A stretch of DNA of 64,000 bases, from assembly GCF_022808325.1 (NCBI RefSeq), contig NZ_JALGCL010000002.1, positions 373,016-437,015 of the forward strand, in the 5' to 3' direction. Source of the DNA: Cognatiluteimonas sedimenti (GTDB lineage Bacteria; Pseudomonadota; Gammaproteobacteria; Xanthomonadales; Xanthomonadaceae). The notes under the pieces were generated by a model that was not told the DNA's origin, ran no database searches, and saw only the letters and a program-made list of their open reading frames with translations. How positions within the stretch are numbered: the stretch's first letter is position 1; every line of letters starts with the position of its first letter. Both the position numbers and the translations under genes were made by a program. Shown here one piece after another: positions 48,733 through 59,098 of this stretch.

Positions 48733-48761
48733 AGCCTAGCCCCGGCCCCGCGGGCGGACAA
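48733..48761 (-). promoter_or_regulatory. Candidate sigma-70 promoter of dnaE
   Basis: On the minus strand TTGTCC (48761-48756), 17-bp spacer, TAGGCT (48738-48733). Transcription would start near 48726, about 36 nt before the ATG at 48690. The -10 hexamer equals that of the leuS promoter. Confidence 0.55.
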
Positions 48762-48858
48762 GGCTTGACAGCCCGCCGAACCGCGGCGCCGCCGCACGCC
48801 ACGCCACGACCGCGCCGCGGGGCGCACGCGGCGCTGGCAGCAGTGCTGGAACGGCCGT

Positions 48859-49488
48859 TCAGAGGATGTGGAACAGCTCTCGCGGTCGCGCGCTGTCGCT
48901 GGCGTAGCGGCTGTCGTTGACGCGCAGGTGGTGGCGCCAGAGCGCGATCTCGGCCAGGCGGTCGCGGATCCAGGCGCCGCGTTGCGCCGACCCGTCGCCG
49001 ATCGGGTGCGCCTCGTCGCGATAGGCGCAAAAGTCGCGGTAGTCCTCGGCTTCCGCCACGAACGCCGGCCACGCCAGTTCGATCAGCAGCACGTCGTCGA
49101 GCTTGCCGATGAGCGGCTCGTGGTCCGGGATCAGGTCGTCGTCGTGGTCGATGTAGCCGAACAGCATGCGCAGGCGCGCGCGGGTCGCGTCGTCGGCGTC
49201 CCAGTCGGCGTCGTCGAGCATCGCGCGCAGTTCCTCCATGCGGCACAGGCGCCGGTCGAGGGCGTCCTTCGCGGCGTCCGGCGGCAGCGATGCCAGCCAC
49301 ACGCAGAGGTTGCGCACGCGCGGCGGATCCACGCGCAAGGCATCGGGATTGAGTTCGTGCAGCAACGCGTCGAAGCGCGCGACCGCATCCTCGCGCAGCG
49401 ACAATCCGGGTGGCGACGGCGAATCGGATTCGAAGGTGCCCGGGAACGGCAACGGTTCTTCGGTCGGAGTGGGGATGGCAGCACGCAT
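48859..49488 (-). CDS. DUF1232 (YkvA-like) domain protein
   Basis: 209-residue protein. The region FGYIDHDDDLIPDHEPLIGKLDDVLLIELAWPAF (residues 110-145) matches the DUF1232 core, in which short hydrophobic pieces surround a DxxPD...G.LDD pattern. The first 100 residues are charged and helical. Function is unknown; the domain is found in bacterial membrane-associated and plant RNF170-type proteins. A GAGGTG box lies 4 nt before ATG 49488. It stands between rnhB and dnaE on the same strand, where most relatives have nothing. Confidence 0.75.
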   Translation of the reverse strand: MRAAIPTPTEEPLPFPGTFESDSPSPPGLSLREDAVARFDALLHELNPDALRVDPPRVRNLCVWLASLPPDAAKDALDRRLCRMEELRAMLDDADWDADDATRARLRMLFGYIDHDDDLIPDHEPLIGKLDDVLLIELAWPAFVAEAEDYRDFCAYRDEAHPIGDGSAQRGAWIRDRLAEIALWRHHLRVNDSRYASDSARPRELFHIL

Positions 49489-49758
49489 GGCACACCTCGC
49501 TCATGCCGGCCCCGGGTCGATGCGGTGCGCGTGGCCGGCGTGCACGACCGCGATCCGGGACCTCGGCGAGGCCCGCGGGCCAGCAGGCCCGCGCGCGGAG
49601 CGGGAAGCGGTCCCGGTCCGGCGGTGCGGACCCGCGCGGCGGGCCCGCGGCCGACCACGCCAGGAGGGGGCGGTCGACCTGCATTGGATGCAGCCCGAGC
49701 ATGCGCCGTTGCAGCGCGTTTGTCCTGCGCCGGAAGTCGGGGTGACCTTGGGTGCGGT
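49489..49758. other. Gene-free interval between rnhB and the DUF1232 gene
   Basis: 270 bases of GC-rich sequence with no credible reading frame on either strand. It contains several short GC dyads (for example around CGGTCCCGGTCCGGCGGTGCGGACC at 49610-49633), but no T-tract, promoter pair or repeat copy that could be defended. Confidence 0.5.
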
Positions 49759-50421
49759 TCAGGCCGGGACGGGATCCTGCGCGTATTCAGCGAACAGGTC
49801 GGGACCCTGCGACAGCGCGCGCACCGGCGCGAAGCTGCGGCGGTGCGCCTCGCATGGCCCGAACCGCCGCAATGCCGCCCGGTGCGCCGGCGTGGCATAG
49901 CCCTTGTGCTCGTCGAAGCCGTACTCCGGCCAGCGCTGGTGCAACCCCTGCATGTGGCGGTCGCGCGCGACCTTGGCCAGGATCGAGGCTGCCATGATCG
50001 CGCGGTCGCTGGCGTCGCCACCGACGATGGCTTCGGCCGGGCACGGCAGCCCGGGCGGCACCACGTTGCCGTCGATCCGCGCCAGCAGCGCATCGGCCGC
50101 CGTGGCCGCGGTCAGCACGCCCTGCAGTGCGCGGCGCATGCCCAGCAGGGTGGCCTGGTAGATGTTGATGCGGTCGATTTCATCGACCTCGATGAATACG
50201 ACATGCCAGGCCAGCGCGCGCTCGACGATGCGCGGATACAGCGCCTCGCGGCGCTGCGCGCTGAGTTGCTTGGAGTCGTCGAGCCCGTTCACCGGGGTGC
50301 GACCGGGTGCGAAGACCACCGCGGCAACCACCACCGGGCCGGCGAGCGGGCCGCGGCCGGCTTCGTCGATCCCGGCGACCAGGCGCGGGGGGCCGGGGCG
50401 GCCTGCGCAAGCCTCGCTCAT
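49759..50421 (-). CDS. rnhB: Ribonuclease HII
   Basis: 220-residue enzyme that removes ribonucleotides from DNA. Catalytic residues Asp18 and Glu19 ([15 protein letters not shown]), the DDSKQLS block, the third Asp region [23 protein letters not shown] and the [14 protein letters not shown] end are all present. Its start overlaps the lpxB stop by 4 bases (ATGA). Last gene of the lipid A run, the usual lpxB-rnhB order. Confidence 0.96.
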   Translation of the reverse strand: MSEACAGRPGPPRLVAGIDEAGRGPLAGPVVVAAVVFAPGRTPVNGLDDSKQLSAQRREALYPRIVERALAWHVVFIEVDEIDRINIYQATLLGMRRALQGVLTAATAADALLARIDGNVVPPGLPCPAEAIVGGDASDRAIMAASILAKVARDRHMQGLHQRWPEYGFDEHKGYATPAHRAALRRFGPCEAHRRSFAPVRALSQGPDLFAEYAQDPVPA

Positions 50422-51593
50422 GCTGTTTCCCCGCTTGGCGCATCCGCGCGGGTTGCGTCCGCCAGCACCTCGGCCACGGCGTCGGCGGCGCGTTCCGACG
50501 CGGCGCAGCGCAGGGATTCATGGATCGCGCGGAAACGCGGGCGCAGCGCGGCCACAGCCTCGGGCTCGCCGAACCACTGCAGCACCGCCGCCGCGAGGTT
50601 GGCCGGCGTGCAGGCATCCTGCAGCAGTTCCGGCACGAGTTCCTCGCCGGCCAGCACGTTCGGCAGGCTGACGTGATGCGACTTCAGCAAGCCCAGTGCC
50701 CGGACGATGCGGTAGGTGGTCGCGGAGATGCGATGGCCCACGACCATCGGCCGCTTGCACAGCATCGCTTCCAGCGCGGCGGTGCCGGAGGCCAGCAACA
50801 CCACGTCGGCGGCGATCATCGCCGCCTGCGCCTGGCCATCCAGCAGCACGGCTTCCGGACCGTCGGATGCCGCAAGCAGGCGCTCGATGGCGACGCGACA
50901 GCCGCGATTGGCGGCGGGGATCACCAGCTGCAGGTCGGGGATCTTGCCGGCGACGAGCGCCGCGGCCTCCAGGAACACCGGCAGCATGCGTTCGATCTCG
51001 CCCAGGCGGCTGCCGGGCAGCATCGCCAGCAGCGGCGCGTGGTAGGGCACGCCGATCGCGGCACGTGCGGCGGCGCGGTCCGGATCGAGCGCGATCGCAT
51101 CGGCCAGCGGATGGCCGACGAAGCGCGCGTCGACGCCGTGGCGGGCGTAGATCGCCGGTTCCATCGGGAACAGGCACAGCACGCGCTCGGCGCTGCGGCC
51201 GATCCTGCCGGCGCGGGATTCGCGCCACGCCCATACCGACGGGCTGACGTAGTGCACGGTGCGCACGCCACGTTGCTTGAGCCAGCGCTCGACGCCGAGG
51301 TTGAAATCGGGGGCATCGATGCCGATGAACACGTCAGGCTTCCACGCCAACGCGCGTTGGCGCAGGTTGCGTCGCAATCGCAGCAGGCGCGGCAGGTGCG
51401 CCAGCACCTCGGACAGGCCCATCACCGCCAGTTCGGAAGCGTCGAACCATGCCTCGACCCCGGCCGCGCGCATCGCCGGGCCGCCGATGCCGGCGAATTC
51501 GGCTTGCGGGAAGCGCCGTCGCAAGGCCTCGACCAGGCCGGCACCGAGCAGGTCGCCGGAGGCTTCGCCCGCAACCAGTGCGATCCGGGTCAT
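50418..51593 (-). CDS. lpxB: Lipid-A-disaccharide synthase
   Basis: 391-residue glycosyltransferase that joins UDP-2,3-diacylglucosamine and lipid X to form the lipid A disaccharide. N-terminal [61 protein letters not shown] and [11 protein letters not shown] are family motifs. Translationally coupled to rnhB; follows lpxA by 10 bases. Confidence 0.96.
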   Translation of the reverse strand: MTRIALVAGEASGDLLGAGLVEALRRRFPQAEFAGIGGPAMRAAGVEAWFDASELAVMGLSEVLAHLPRLLRLRRNLRQRALAWKPDVFIGIDAPDFNLGVERWLKQRGVRTVHYVSPSVWAWRESRAGRIGRSAERVLCLFPMEPAIYARHGVDARFVGHPLADAIALDPDRAAARAAIGVPYHAPLLAMLPGSRLGEIERMLPVFLEAAALVAGKIPDLQLVIPAANRGCRVAIERLLAASDGPEAVLLDGQAQAAMIAADVVLLASGTAALEAMLCKRPMVVGHRISATTYRIVRALGLLKSHHVSLPNVLAGEELVPELLQDACTPANLAAAVLQWFGEPEAVAALRPRFRAIHESLRCAASERAADAVAEVLADATRADAPSGETA

Positions 51594-51603
51594 CGCGGCG
51601 GCC

Positions 51604-52389
51604 TCAACGCAACAACGGGCGTTCGCCGCGCTCGATGAACTCGAGCAGCGCGCGCACGTCGTCGCTGTCGCGGGCCAGGTCGGCCAGCTGGGCGCGGGCC
51701 TGGTCGAGCTTGGCGCCCGACAGGTACAGCGCCCGATAGGCGCGCTTGATGGCGGCGATGCGCTCGCCGTCGAAGCCGCGCCGTTTCAGGCCCTCGGCAT
51801 TGATCCCGCGCGGGCGGCCATAGCCTTCCTGCGCGACCAGCACGTAGGGCGGCACGTCGCCATTGACGAACGCGCCCATGCCGATGAAGGCGTGCGCGCC
51901 GATCCGGCAGAACTGGTGCACGCCGACGAAGCCGCTGAGGATCACGTGGTCGCCGATCTCGACGTGCCCGGCCAGCGTCGCGTTGTTGGAAAACACGCAA
52001 TGGTTGCCGACCTGGCAGTCATGGGCGACGTGGACATAGGCCAGCAGCCAGTTGTCGTCGCCGATGCGGGTAGTGCCGCCCCCGTTGCCGGTGCCGCGGC
52101 TGATGGTGGCGAATTCCCGGATCACGTTGCGGTCGCCGAGCACCAGCTCGGTGCGCTCGCCTTCGAACTTCTTGTCCTGGGGGTCGCCGCCGATGGCGGC
52201 ATGGCCGTGGATGCGGTTGTCGCGACCCATGCGCGTGGGACCCTGGATGCTGCAGTGCGCGCCGACCGTGGTGCCGTCGCCGATCTCCACGTCCGCGCCA
52301 ACGACCGTGAACGCGCCGATTGCGACGCCGGCGCCGATCCGGGCCGACGGATCGACCACGGCGGTGGCGTGGATCGCGGCCGTGCTCAT
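51604..52389 (-). CDS. lpxA: Acyl-ACP--UDP-N-acetylglucosamine O-acyltransferase
   Basis: 261-residue left-handed beta-helix enzyme, first step of lipid A synthesis. Hexapeptide repeats run from residue 8 to about 185. The active-site His lies in [15 protein letters not shown], and the C-terminal helical part [19 protein letters not shown] is typical. Only one base lies between the fabZ stop and its ATG (52389). Confidence 0.96.
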   Translation of the reverse strand: MSTAAIHATAVVDPSARIGAGVAIGAFTVVGADVEIGDGTTVGAHCSIQGPTRMGRDNRIHGHAAIGGDPQDKKFEGERTELVLGDRNVIREFATISRGTGNGGGTTRIGDDNWLLAYVHVAHDCQVGNHCVFSNNATLAGHVEIGDHVILSGFVGVHQFCRIGAHAFIGMGAFVNGDVPPYVLVAQEGYGRPRGINAEGLKRRGFDGERIAAIKRAYRALYLSGAKLDQARAQLADLARDSDDVRALLEFIERGERPLLR

Positions 52390-52390
52390 G

Positions 52391-52840
52391 TCACTGCGCC
52401 ACTTCCGCGCAAAGCACGTCCGCGCAAGCGACCTGCTCGCCGTCGACGCGCGCGACGCAGGCGTACATCGCCATGTTGCGGATGGTGCGCTTGAGTTCGA
52501 CCACCAGTTCCAGCTGGTCGCCCGGCACCACCATGCGGCTGAACTTGGCGTTGTCGATCTTGACCAGGTAGAACAACTTGCCGTCGGCATCGGCGCCGTG
52601 CGAAAGCTGGGTGAGCAGGCCGCCGGCCTGCGCCAGCGCCTCGATCACCAGCACCCCGGGCATCACCGGATGGCCCGGGAAATGGCCCTGGAAGTAGGGC
52701 TCGTTGATCGAGACGTTCTTGATCCCGACGATGCGCTTGTGCGGTTCAAGTTCCAGCACCCGGTCCACCAGAAGGAACGGGTAGCGGTGCGGAAGCAGCT
52801 TCTGGATGGTGATGACGTCGATGGGCAATTGCGGTTGCAC
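52391..52840 (-). CDS. fabZ: 3-hydroxyacyl-ACP dehydratase FabZ
   Basis: 149-residue hotdog dehydratase of fatty acid elongation. Catalytic His53 ([11 protein letters not shown]) and Glu67 (VIEALAQ) are 14 residues apart as in the family. The start is GTG 52840; the ATG nearby is in another frame. Sits between lpxD and lpxA, where it competes with LpxA and LpxD for 3-hydroxyacyl-ACP. There is an 87-base gap to lpxD with a small hairpin. Confidence 0.94.
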   Translation of the reverse strand: MQPQLPIDVITIQKLLPHRYPFLLVDRVLELEPHKRIVGIKNVSINEPYFQGHFPGHPVMPGVLVIEALAQAGGLLTQLSHGADADGKLFYLVKIDNAKFSRMVVPGDQLELVVELKRTIRNMAMYACVARVDGEQVACADVLCAEVAQ

Positions 52841-52927
52841 GTTGGATTCATCCGTGGATGTGGTGCGAGTGCTGTCGCGAACGCCAGCGCCGGGAAAGCT
52901 GGCGCGGGCCCTGGATCCCGCGCGGAA

Positions 52928-53935
52928 TCAATTATCGCGCAAAGCGCCGAGGCGGCGGGCGAGCGCATCCAGCTGCTTGAAGCGCGCGGCGCTCTTGCGC
53001 CAGCTGCGGTTGTCCATCAGCGGCGTGCCCGAGGAGTATTCCCCGGGTTCGCGGATCGAATGCGTGACCAGGCTCATCGCGGTCACGATCACGCGATCGC
53101 ACAGCTCCAGGTGGCCCAGCACGCCGGCGCCGCCGCCGATCAGGCAGTAGCGGCCGATGCGGGCGCTGCCCGCGACCGCGGAACAGCCAGCCATGGCGGT
53201 ATGGGCACCGATGTGGACGTTGTGGCCGATCTGGATCTGGTTGTCCAGCCGCACGTCGTCCTCGAGCACGGTATCGTCGAGCGCGCCGCGGTCGATTGTG
53301 GTGTTGGCGCCGACCTCGCAGTCGTCGCCGACCACCACGCCGCCCAGTTGCGGCACCTTGAGCCAGCGTCCGGCGTCCATGGCCAGCCCGAAGCCATCCG
53401 CACCGAGCACCGCGCCGGGATGGATCAGCACCCGCCTGCCCAGGCGCACGCGCCGGACCAGGGTGACGCGCGCGCCGAGTTCGCAGTCCGCGCCGACCAC
53501 GCAGTCCTCGCCGACCACGCAGCCCGGGCCGAGCACCGCCCCGGACTCGACGACGCTGCGCGCACCGATGCTGGCGAAGGCGCCGACCTGCGCGCCCGGA
53601 TGCACCACCGCGGCCGGGTCGATCGCCGCGCTGGCATGGATGCCGGGTGCAGGGGCGACCCGCGCCTCGAACAGCGCCGCCGCCCTGGCGAAGGCGACGT
53701 AAGGGTCGGTGGCGACCAGCGCGGTGCCGGTGTAGCCCTCCGCGTCGGCAGCGCCCATCACCACGATGCCGGCCTGGGTTTCGGCCAGCTGCGGGCGATA
53801 CCGCGGGTTGGCGAGGAAGCCGAGCGAGGCGCGCGTCGCCCGCGCCAGGGTGGCGACCCCGGACACCCGGATGTCCGGATCGCCATGCACGGCCAGGTCC
53901 AGGCGGCGTGCGAGTTCGGCGGCGCTGAACTGCAT
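52928..53935 (-). CDS. lpxD: UDP-3-O-(3-hydroxyacyl)glucosamine N-acyltransferase
   Basis: 335-residue left-handed beta-helix enzyme that N-acylates lipid A precursor. An N-terminal uridine-binding domain (FSAAELARRLDLAVHGDPDIRVSGVATL) precedes the hexapeptide repeats. The active-site His lies in QIGHNVHIGAHTAMAG, and a C-terminal helix RSWRKSAARFKQLDALARRL follows. It starts 13 bases after bamA with no skp gene in between. Confidence 0.96.
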   Translation of the reverse strand: MQFSAAELARRLDLAVHGDPDIRVSGVATLARATRASLGFLANPRYRPQLAETQAGIVVMGAADAEGYTGTALVATDPYVAFARAAALFEARVAPAPGIHASAAIDPAAVVHPGAQVGAFASIGARSVVESGAVLGPGCVVGEDCVVGADCELGARVTLVRRVRLGRRVLIHPGAVLGADGFGLAMDAGRWLKVPQLGGVVVGDDCEVGANTTIDRGALDDTVLEDDVRLDNQIQIGHNVHIGAHTAMAGCSAVAGSARIGRYCLIGGGAGVLGHLELCDRVIVTAMSLVTHSIREPGEYSSGTPLMDNRSWRKSAARFKQLDALARRLGALRDN

Positions 53936-53948
53936 GGCGCCGCCGCGG

Positions 53949-56459
53949 CTAGAACTGGCCGCCGAAGGAGAACTGCAGGCGCTCGGTCTCGTCGAATGGT
54001 TCGGTGCGCAGGGGGATCGCGTAGCTGATCGAGATCGGGCCCATCGGCGAGCGCCACAGCAGCGCCACGCCTGCCGACGCGCGCAGCAGGCTTGCGTCGA
54101 AGCTGGCCCAGTCCTTGTACACGTTGCCGAAATCCAGGAACGCCGAGATGCGCGCGGCCTTGGTGTCGAACAGTTGCGGGAAGAACAGTTCCAGCGAACC
54201 GACGGTCTTGACCGAACCGCCGATCGGGCGGCTGAAACCGAAGGTGCTAGCGGCACGCGGACCGAGGGTGTTGTCGACGAAGCCGCGCACGCGGCCACCG
54301 GAACTGATGCCGCCGGCGTAGAAATTCTCGAAGAACGGCAAGCCGTCCGCGGTCACCGTCTTGATGTAGTCGGGCGAAGTGCCGGCGATGCAGGGATCGC
54401 TGGGCGGGGGCGGGGGCGGCGGAGTCGGGTTGGCGGTCGTCGGCGGGGTCGGCGGGGTGTAGCACAGGTCGCGGACCACGGGGTTGCCGTAGCTGTCGCC
54501 GTAGCCCAGGTTGACGCCGGTGCGCAGGATCAGCGATGGGCTCAAGGGCCAGTACTTGGAGAACTCGTATTCGAGCTTGTAGTACTCGGCGGTGGAACCC
54601 GGCAGGGCGATTTCCCCCGAGATGCGCTGGTAGGTGCCGGCGCTGGGCATGAAGTAGTCGTTGCGGGTGTCGCGGGCCCAGGCCAGTTGCCCGCGCCAGG
54701 TATGGAAGGTGCGGTTGCCGATGGCATTGATGTAGTCGACGATCTCGTCGGGGGTGCTGCCCGGGAAGGCGAGGATTTCGTTGGTGTCGACGCCGAACAA
54801 CGCCGATACCGTGTCCCACTCGCTGATCGGCAGGCCCATCACCACCTGCGCCGCGCCGCTGTTGGTCGAGTACTGGGCGACGTTGAAGTTCGAGTAGTCG
54901 AACTCGCGCCACCACAGGTTGTAGCCCAGCGACATGCCTTCGTCGGTGAAATACGGGTTGGTGAACGAGAAGTCGTAGCGCTTCTGGTAGGTGCTGCGTT
55001 GCGCGGCGACCGACACGCGGTTGCCCGTGCCCAGGAAGTTGTTTTCCGACAGCTGCACCGACGTGTTGAGGCCGCTCAGCTGCGAGTAGCCGATTCCGAA
55101 CATGAAGCTGCCGGAAGTGGTTTCCTTGACGGTATAGACGACGTCGACCTCGTCATTGCTGCCGGGCACGGGGACGTTCTCGACGTCCACGGTCTCGAAA
55201 TAGCCCAGTTGCTGCAGGCGGATCTTGGAGCGGTCGAGCGCGGCCTGCGAGTACCAGGCGCCCTCGAACTGGCGCATCTCGCGGCGCAGCACCTCGTCGG
55301 AGGTACGGGAGTTGCCCTTGAACTCCACGCGGCGGACGGTGACGCGTGGCCCGGGGACGACGTTGAAGGTGATGCCGACGGTGCGGTCGGTGCGATTGAC
55401 GTCGGGTTGCACGTCCACCTTGGCGAACGCATAGCCGATGTTCGACAGCGAGAGGCTGATCGCATCGGACGTCAGGTCGAGCAGGCGGCGGGAGAAGACT
55501 TGCCCCGGGACCACGCGGAGGCGCTTCTCCACCTGTTCCTTCGGCAATACCGTGTCGCCGGTGAGGTTGACCTCGGAGATCGTGTACTGCTCGCCCTCGG
55601 TCAGCCCCGCGGTGATGAACATGTCGCGCTTGTCCGGGCTGATCTCGACCTGGGTGCTGTCGAGGCTGAAATCGACGTAGCCGCGGTCCAGGTAGAAGGA
55701 GTTCAGCTTCTCCAGGTCGCCGGACAGCTTCTCGCGCGAATACTGGTCGTCGTTGCGGTACCAGCTCAGCCAGTTGCCTTCCCGTGATTCCCACCTGTCG
55801 GTGATCGCTTCCTGCTCGAACTTCTCGTTGCCGACCAGGTTGATGTGGCGGATCTTTGCCGCCTTGCCTTCCTTGACGTCGATGTTGATGTCGACGCGGT
55901 TGCGGTCCAGGCGCGTCACCGTCGGGGTGATCACGACGTTGTACTTGCCGCGGTTGTTGTACTGGCGGACCAGTTCCTGGGTCACGCGGTCCAGGTTCAT
56001 GCGGTCGAAGGTGCCGCCCTCGGACAGGCCGATGTCGGCCAGGCCCTTCATCAGGTCCGCGGTCTTGATGTCCTTGTTGCCGACCAGGGTCAGCTTGTTG
56101 ATCGCCGGGCGCTCGGCCACGGTGACCACCAGGATGTCGCCCTGGCGGTCCAGGCGCACGTCCTCGAAGAAGCCGGTCTTGTACAGCGCGCGGATCGCCT
56201 CGGCGGCGCGGCCCGGGTCCACGCTGTCGCCGCGCTCGATCGGCAGGTAGGTGAACACGGTGCCGGCGGAAATGCGCTGCAGGCCTTCGATGCGGATGTC
56301 GCTGACGGTGAACGCCCCCGGCAGCGCGGTGGCCGGGCTGGCGGCGGGCGCCGGCAAGGCGAATGGATTGGCCGTTTGTGCCAACGCGGGAAGCGCCGTC
56401 GCGGTCAACGCCGAGGCCAGGGCGAGGGCGAGCAGGCGGCGAGGGGGGAGTCGCGTCAT
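53949..56459 (-). CDS. bamA: Outer membrane protein assembly factor BamA
   Basis: 836-residue outer-membrane barrel protein that folds and inserts beta-barrels. A signal peptide (LLALALASALTATALPALA) leads to five POTRA domains (about residues 50-450) and a 16-strand barrel. VRGF (about 721-724) is the lid-loop signature, and the C-terminal Phe is conserved. Residues 666-690 hold a Pro-rich insert between two Cys, before VRGF. ATG 56459 has GGAAG at 5-nt spacing; two start codons lie directly upstream (56462, 56465). Confidence 0.96.
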   Translation of the reverse strand: MTRLPPRRLLALALASALTATALPALAQTANPFALPAPAASPATALPGAFTVSDIRIEGLQRISAGTVFTYLPIERGDSVDPGRAAEAIRALYKTGFFEDVRLDRQGDILVVTVAERPAINKLTLVGNKDIKTADLMKGLADIGLSEGGTFDRMNLDRVTQELVRQYNNRGKYNVVITPTVTRLDRNRVDINIDVKEGKAAKIRHINLVGNEKFEQEAITDRWESREGNWLSWYRNDDQYSREKLSGDLEKLNSFYLDRGYVDFSLDSTQVEISPDKRDMFITAGLTEGEQYTISEVNLTGDTVLPKEQVEKRLRVVPGQVFSRRLLDLTSDAISLSLSNIGYAFAKVDVQPDVNRTDRTVGITFNVVPGPRVTVRRVEFKGNSRTSDEVLRREMRQFEGAWYSQAALDRSKIRLQQLGYFETVDVENVPVPGSNDEVDVVYTVKETTSGSFMFGIGYSQLSGLNTSVQLSENNFLGTGNRVSVAAQRSTYQKRYDFSFTNPYFTDEGMSLGYNLWWREFDYSNFNVAQYSTNSGAAQVVMGLPISEWDTVSALFGVDTNEILAFPGSTPDEIVDYINAIGNRTFHTWRGQLAWARDTRNDYFMPSAGTYQRISGEIALPGSTAEYYKLEYEFSKYWPLSPSLILRTGVNLGYGDSYGNPVVRDLCYTPPTPPTTANPTPPPPPPPSDPCIAGTSPDYIKTVTADGLPFFENFYAGGISSGGRVRGFVDNTLGPRAASTFGFSRPIGGSVKTVGSLELFFPQLFDTKAARISAFLDFGNVYKDWASFDASLLRASAGVALLWRSPMGPISISYAIPLRTEPFDETERLQFSFGGQF

Positions 56460-56529
56460 CATCACTTCCGGTTGGGGGTCGAAACCATCGCGGGCGCAAT
56501 GGTACCTGTCGTCGTCGGGTGGCCGGGCA

Positions 56530-57879
56530 TCAGCGCAGCAGTTGCAGGATGTCGTTGTAGAACGCCAGGCCCATCAACCCGGCCAACAACGCCAGTCCGA
56601 CGTATTGCCCGGCAACCATCGCGCGTTCGCTCAAAGGGCTGCCCTTGGCCAGCTCGATAAGGTAATACAGCAGGTGGCCGCCGTCCAAGACGGGGATCGG
56701 CAGCAGGTTGATGATGGCCAGGCTCAGCGAAAGCAGGGCCAGGAAGTTCAGGAACCAGGCCGGCCCGAGCTGGGCCGAGGCATTGGCGTAGCGGGCGATG
56801 GTGATCGGCCCGGAGACGTTGTCGACCGACGCACGGCCGCTGGCGAGGCGCCCGATCATCGCCACCGAGTCCCGCGCCAGCTTCCAGGTTTCCCGCAGTG
56901 CCGCCGGTACCGCCGCCAGCGGGCCGTAATGCAGCGCCGCGTCGTACGGCGGCAGCGGCGCCATCGCCGGTGCGATGCCCAACGCCCAGTAGGCGCCGCG
57001 CTGCGGATCCACGCGACGACGCGGCGCCAGCTCCAACGCCAGCCGGTCGCCGTCGCGCTCGACCTCGACCATGGCCTTGCGTTCGCCGATCCGCTGTACC
57101 AGCGGACCGATCTCGTCGAAAGTGGAGATGGGCGTGCCGTCGATCGCGGTCAGCCTGTCGTCCTCGGCCAGCACCCCCCAGGCGGCGGTGCCCGGCTCGA
57201 TCCGCCCGATCACCGGCGGCAACAGCTGGTGGCGCGGCGTCAGGCCGATCCGGGCGATCGCATGCGACTGCCCGGTGTCGGCCGGCAGCCGCGAGAGAGG
57301 CAAGGTGCGCGTGGCCTCGTTGCCGGAGCGCGTGCGCACGCGCAGCACGGTGTCCTGGTGGTCCATCGCCGCCGTGGCCAGTGCCAGCGCCGCTTCGCTC
57401 CAGGTCGGGGTCTGGCGGTCGCCGACGGCCAGCAGGGTATCGCCGCGCTGCAACCCGGCGGCCGCGGCGATGCCTTCGGCCTGGCCCACGACCGGGGCGA
57501 AATCCGGGCGCCCGATCACGAACATGCCCCACAGCAGCGCCACGCACAACACCAGGTTGGCGACCGGGCCGGCGGCCACGATCGCGATCCGGCGCCCGAC
57601 TGGTTGGCGATTGAAGGCCTGCGGCGCATCGGCTGGGGCGACCTCGCCCTCGCGCTCGTCGAGCATCTTGACGTAACCGCCCAGGGGCAGCGCCGCGACC
57701 ACGTATTCGGTGCCGTCGCGGCCCGTGCGCGACCACAGCGCCTTGCCGAACCCGACCGAGAACCGCAGCACCTTGACCCCGCAGCGGCGCGCGACCCAGT
57801 AGTGGCCGTATTCGTGGAAGGTCACCAGCACGCCGAGGCTGACGATCATCCACCACACCGAACCCAGGAAAGTGCTCAT
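56530..57879 (-). CDS. rseP: RIP metalloprotease RseP
   Basis: 449-residue intramembrane site-2 protease that cleaves anti-sigma-E RseA after DegS in envelope stress. Zinc site HEYGH (His22, Glu23, His26), two PDZ domains (about residues 110-290), and a third-ligand Asp in [14 protein letters not shown] near the C-terminus. Four transmembrane helices. Its start overlaps the dxr stop (ATGA), so the two are coupled. Confidence 0.95.
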   Translation of the reverse strand: MSTFLGSVWWMIVSLGVLVTFHEYGHYWVARRCGVKVLRFSVGFGKALWSRTGRDGTEYVVAALPLGGYVKMLDEREGEVAPADAPQAFNRQPVGRRIAIVAAGPVANLVLCVALLWGMFVIGRPDFAPVVGQAEGIAAAAGLQRGDTLLAVGDRQTPTWSEAALALATAAMDHQDTVLRVRTRSGNEATRTLPLSRLPADTGQSHAIARIGLTPRHQLLPPVIGRIEPGTAAWGVLAEDDRLTAIDGTPISTFDEIGPLVQRIGERKAMVEVERDGDRLALELAPRRRVDPQRGAYWALGIAPAMAPLPPYDAALHYGPLAAVPAALRETWKLARDSVAMIGRLASGRASVDNVSGPITIARYANASAQLGPAWFLNFLALLSLSLAIINLLPIPVLDGGHLLYYLIELAKGSPLSERAMVAGQYVGLALLAGLMGLAFYNDILQLLR

Positions 57880-59096
57880 TGCTGCCTGGCCATGGGGGCG
57901 CCGCCTTGCGAGATCGCGTGTTCGGCGTGGCGGCGCGCCTGCGCGTCGGCGGCCAGCAGCGCCTGCAGCGAATCGGCCGCGGCGACGGGGAGCGCTGCCA
58001 GGGTGTCCTCGACCAGCGCGGGAATCGACAGGAAACCGATGCGGCCCTGAAGGAAGGATGAAACCGCGACTTCGTTGGCGGCGTTGAGCATCGCCGGCGC
58101 GGTGCCACCTGCGGCAAGCGCATCGTATGCCAGCCGCAGGCAGGGGAAGGCTTCAAGGTCCGGCGGCTCGAACTCCAGCGTGCCGTGCTCGAGCAGGTCG
58201 AGCCCTCCGACCCCTGACTCGATCCGTTGCGGCCAGCCCAGGCCGACCGCCAGCGCGGTGCGCATGTCCGGCAGGCCGAGCTGCGCCAGGGTGGAACCGT
58301 CGACGAATTCCACCAGCGAATGCACCAGGCTCTGCGGATGCACGAGCACGCCGATGCTGTCGCCCGGCAGGCCGAACAGATGGTGTGCCTCGATCACTTC
58401 CAGCCCCTTGTTCATCAGCGTGGCCGAGTCGACCGATATCTTCGGGCCCATCGACCACTTCGGGTGCGCGACCGCCTGCGCCGGCGTGACCGCGGCCAGT
58501 TGCCCGCGGCCGCGGCCGCGGAACGGGCCGCCCGAGGCGGTGAGGAAGATGCGTCGCAGCCCGGCACGCGCGTGCGCGTCGGGCAGGCACTGGAAGATCG
58601 CGTTGTGCTCGCTGTCGATCGGCACCACCTGCGCGCCGCCCTCGCGCGCGGCCGTGGTCAGCAATTCGCCGGCCAGCACCAGCGACTCCTTGTTGGCCAG
58701 CAGCAGGCGCTTGCCGGCGCGCGCGGCAGCGAGCGTCGACGGCAGCCCGGCGGCGCCGACGATGGCCGCAACCACGGTGTCGCAGGCATCGCCGGCGACC
58801 AGCGCCTGCAGCGCGTCGTCGCCGCAGTGCGCCTGCGTCGACACGCCCGCGTCGCGCAAACCATCGCGCAATGCGGGGAAGGCCGACGGTTCGGCGACCA
58901 CCGCGTGCCGCGGTTGGTGCCGGCGGCACAGGTCGAGCAAAGCCTCGACATTGCGGCCGGCAGCCAGCACGCCGGCTCGCAGGCGCCCGGGGTGGCGTGC
59001 GATCACGTCCAGCGCCGAGGTGCCGATCGAGCCTGTCGCGCCCAGCACGGCAACTTCCCGGGCGCCCTCGGCCTGGATATCCACGGACCGCGTCAT
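57876..59096 (-). CDS. dxr: 1-deoxy-D-xylulose 5-phosphate reductoisomerase
   Basis: 406-residue MEP-pathway enzyme that makes 2-C-methylerythritol 4-phosphate. The NADPH loop [18 protein letters not shown] is at the N-terminus. [68 protein letters not shown] and the C-terminal [13 protein letters not shown] are all present. A long in-frame extension upstream (to 59546) is antisense-like junk; ATG 59096 is the start. Two bases from the cdsA stop. Confidence 0.96.
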   Translation of the reverse strand: MTRSVDIQAEGAREVAVLGATGSIGTSALDVIARHPGRLRAGVLAAGRNVEALLDLCRRHQPRHAVVAEPSAFPALRDGLRDAGVSTQAHCGDDALQALVAGDACDTVVAAIVGAAGLPSTLAAARAGKRLLLANKESLVLAGELLTTAAREGGAQVVPIDSEHNAIFQCLPDAHARAGLRRIFLTASGGPFRGRGRGQLAAVTPAQAVAHPKWSMGPKISVDSATLMNKGLEVIEAHHLFGLPGDSIGVLVHPQSLVHSLVEFVDGSTLAQLGLPDMRTALAVGLGWPQRIESGVGGLDLLEHGTLEFEPPDLEAFPCLRLAYDALAAGGTAPAMLNAANEVAVSSFLQGRIGFLSIPALVEDTLAALPVAAADSLQALLAADAQARRHAEHAISQGGAPMARQQ

Positions 59097-59098
59097 CT

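Noticed and set aside
45280-48768. A 1162-codon open frame on the plus strand opposite dnaE
   Set aside because: Antisense shadow of dnaE with no recognisable domain. GC3-rich coding on the minus strand explains the absence of stops.
48764-48769. TTGACA on the plus strand near the dnaE promoter
   Set aside because: No -10 partner at 16-18 bp and no plus-strand gene downstream; the minus-strand pair TTGTCC/TAGGCT serves dnaE better.
52882-52904. CGCCAGC..GCTGGCG hairpin between lpxD and fabZ
   Set aside because: A 7-bp stem with a 9-base loop and no T-run; not enough to call a terminator within an operon.
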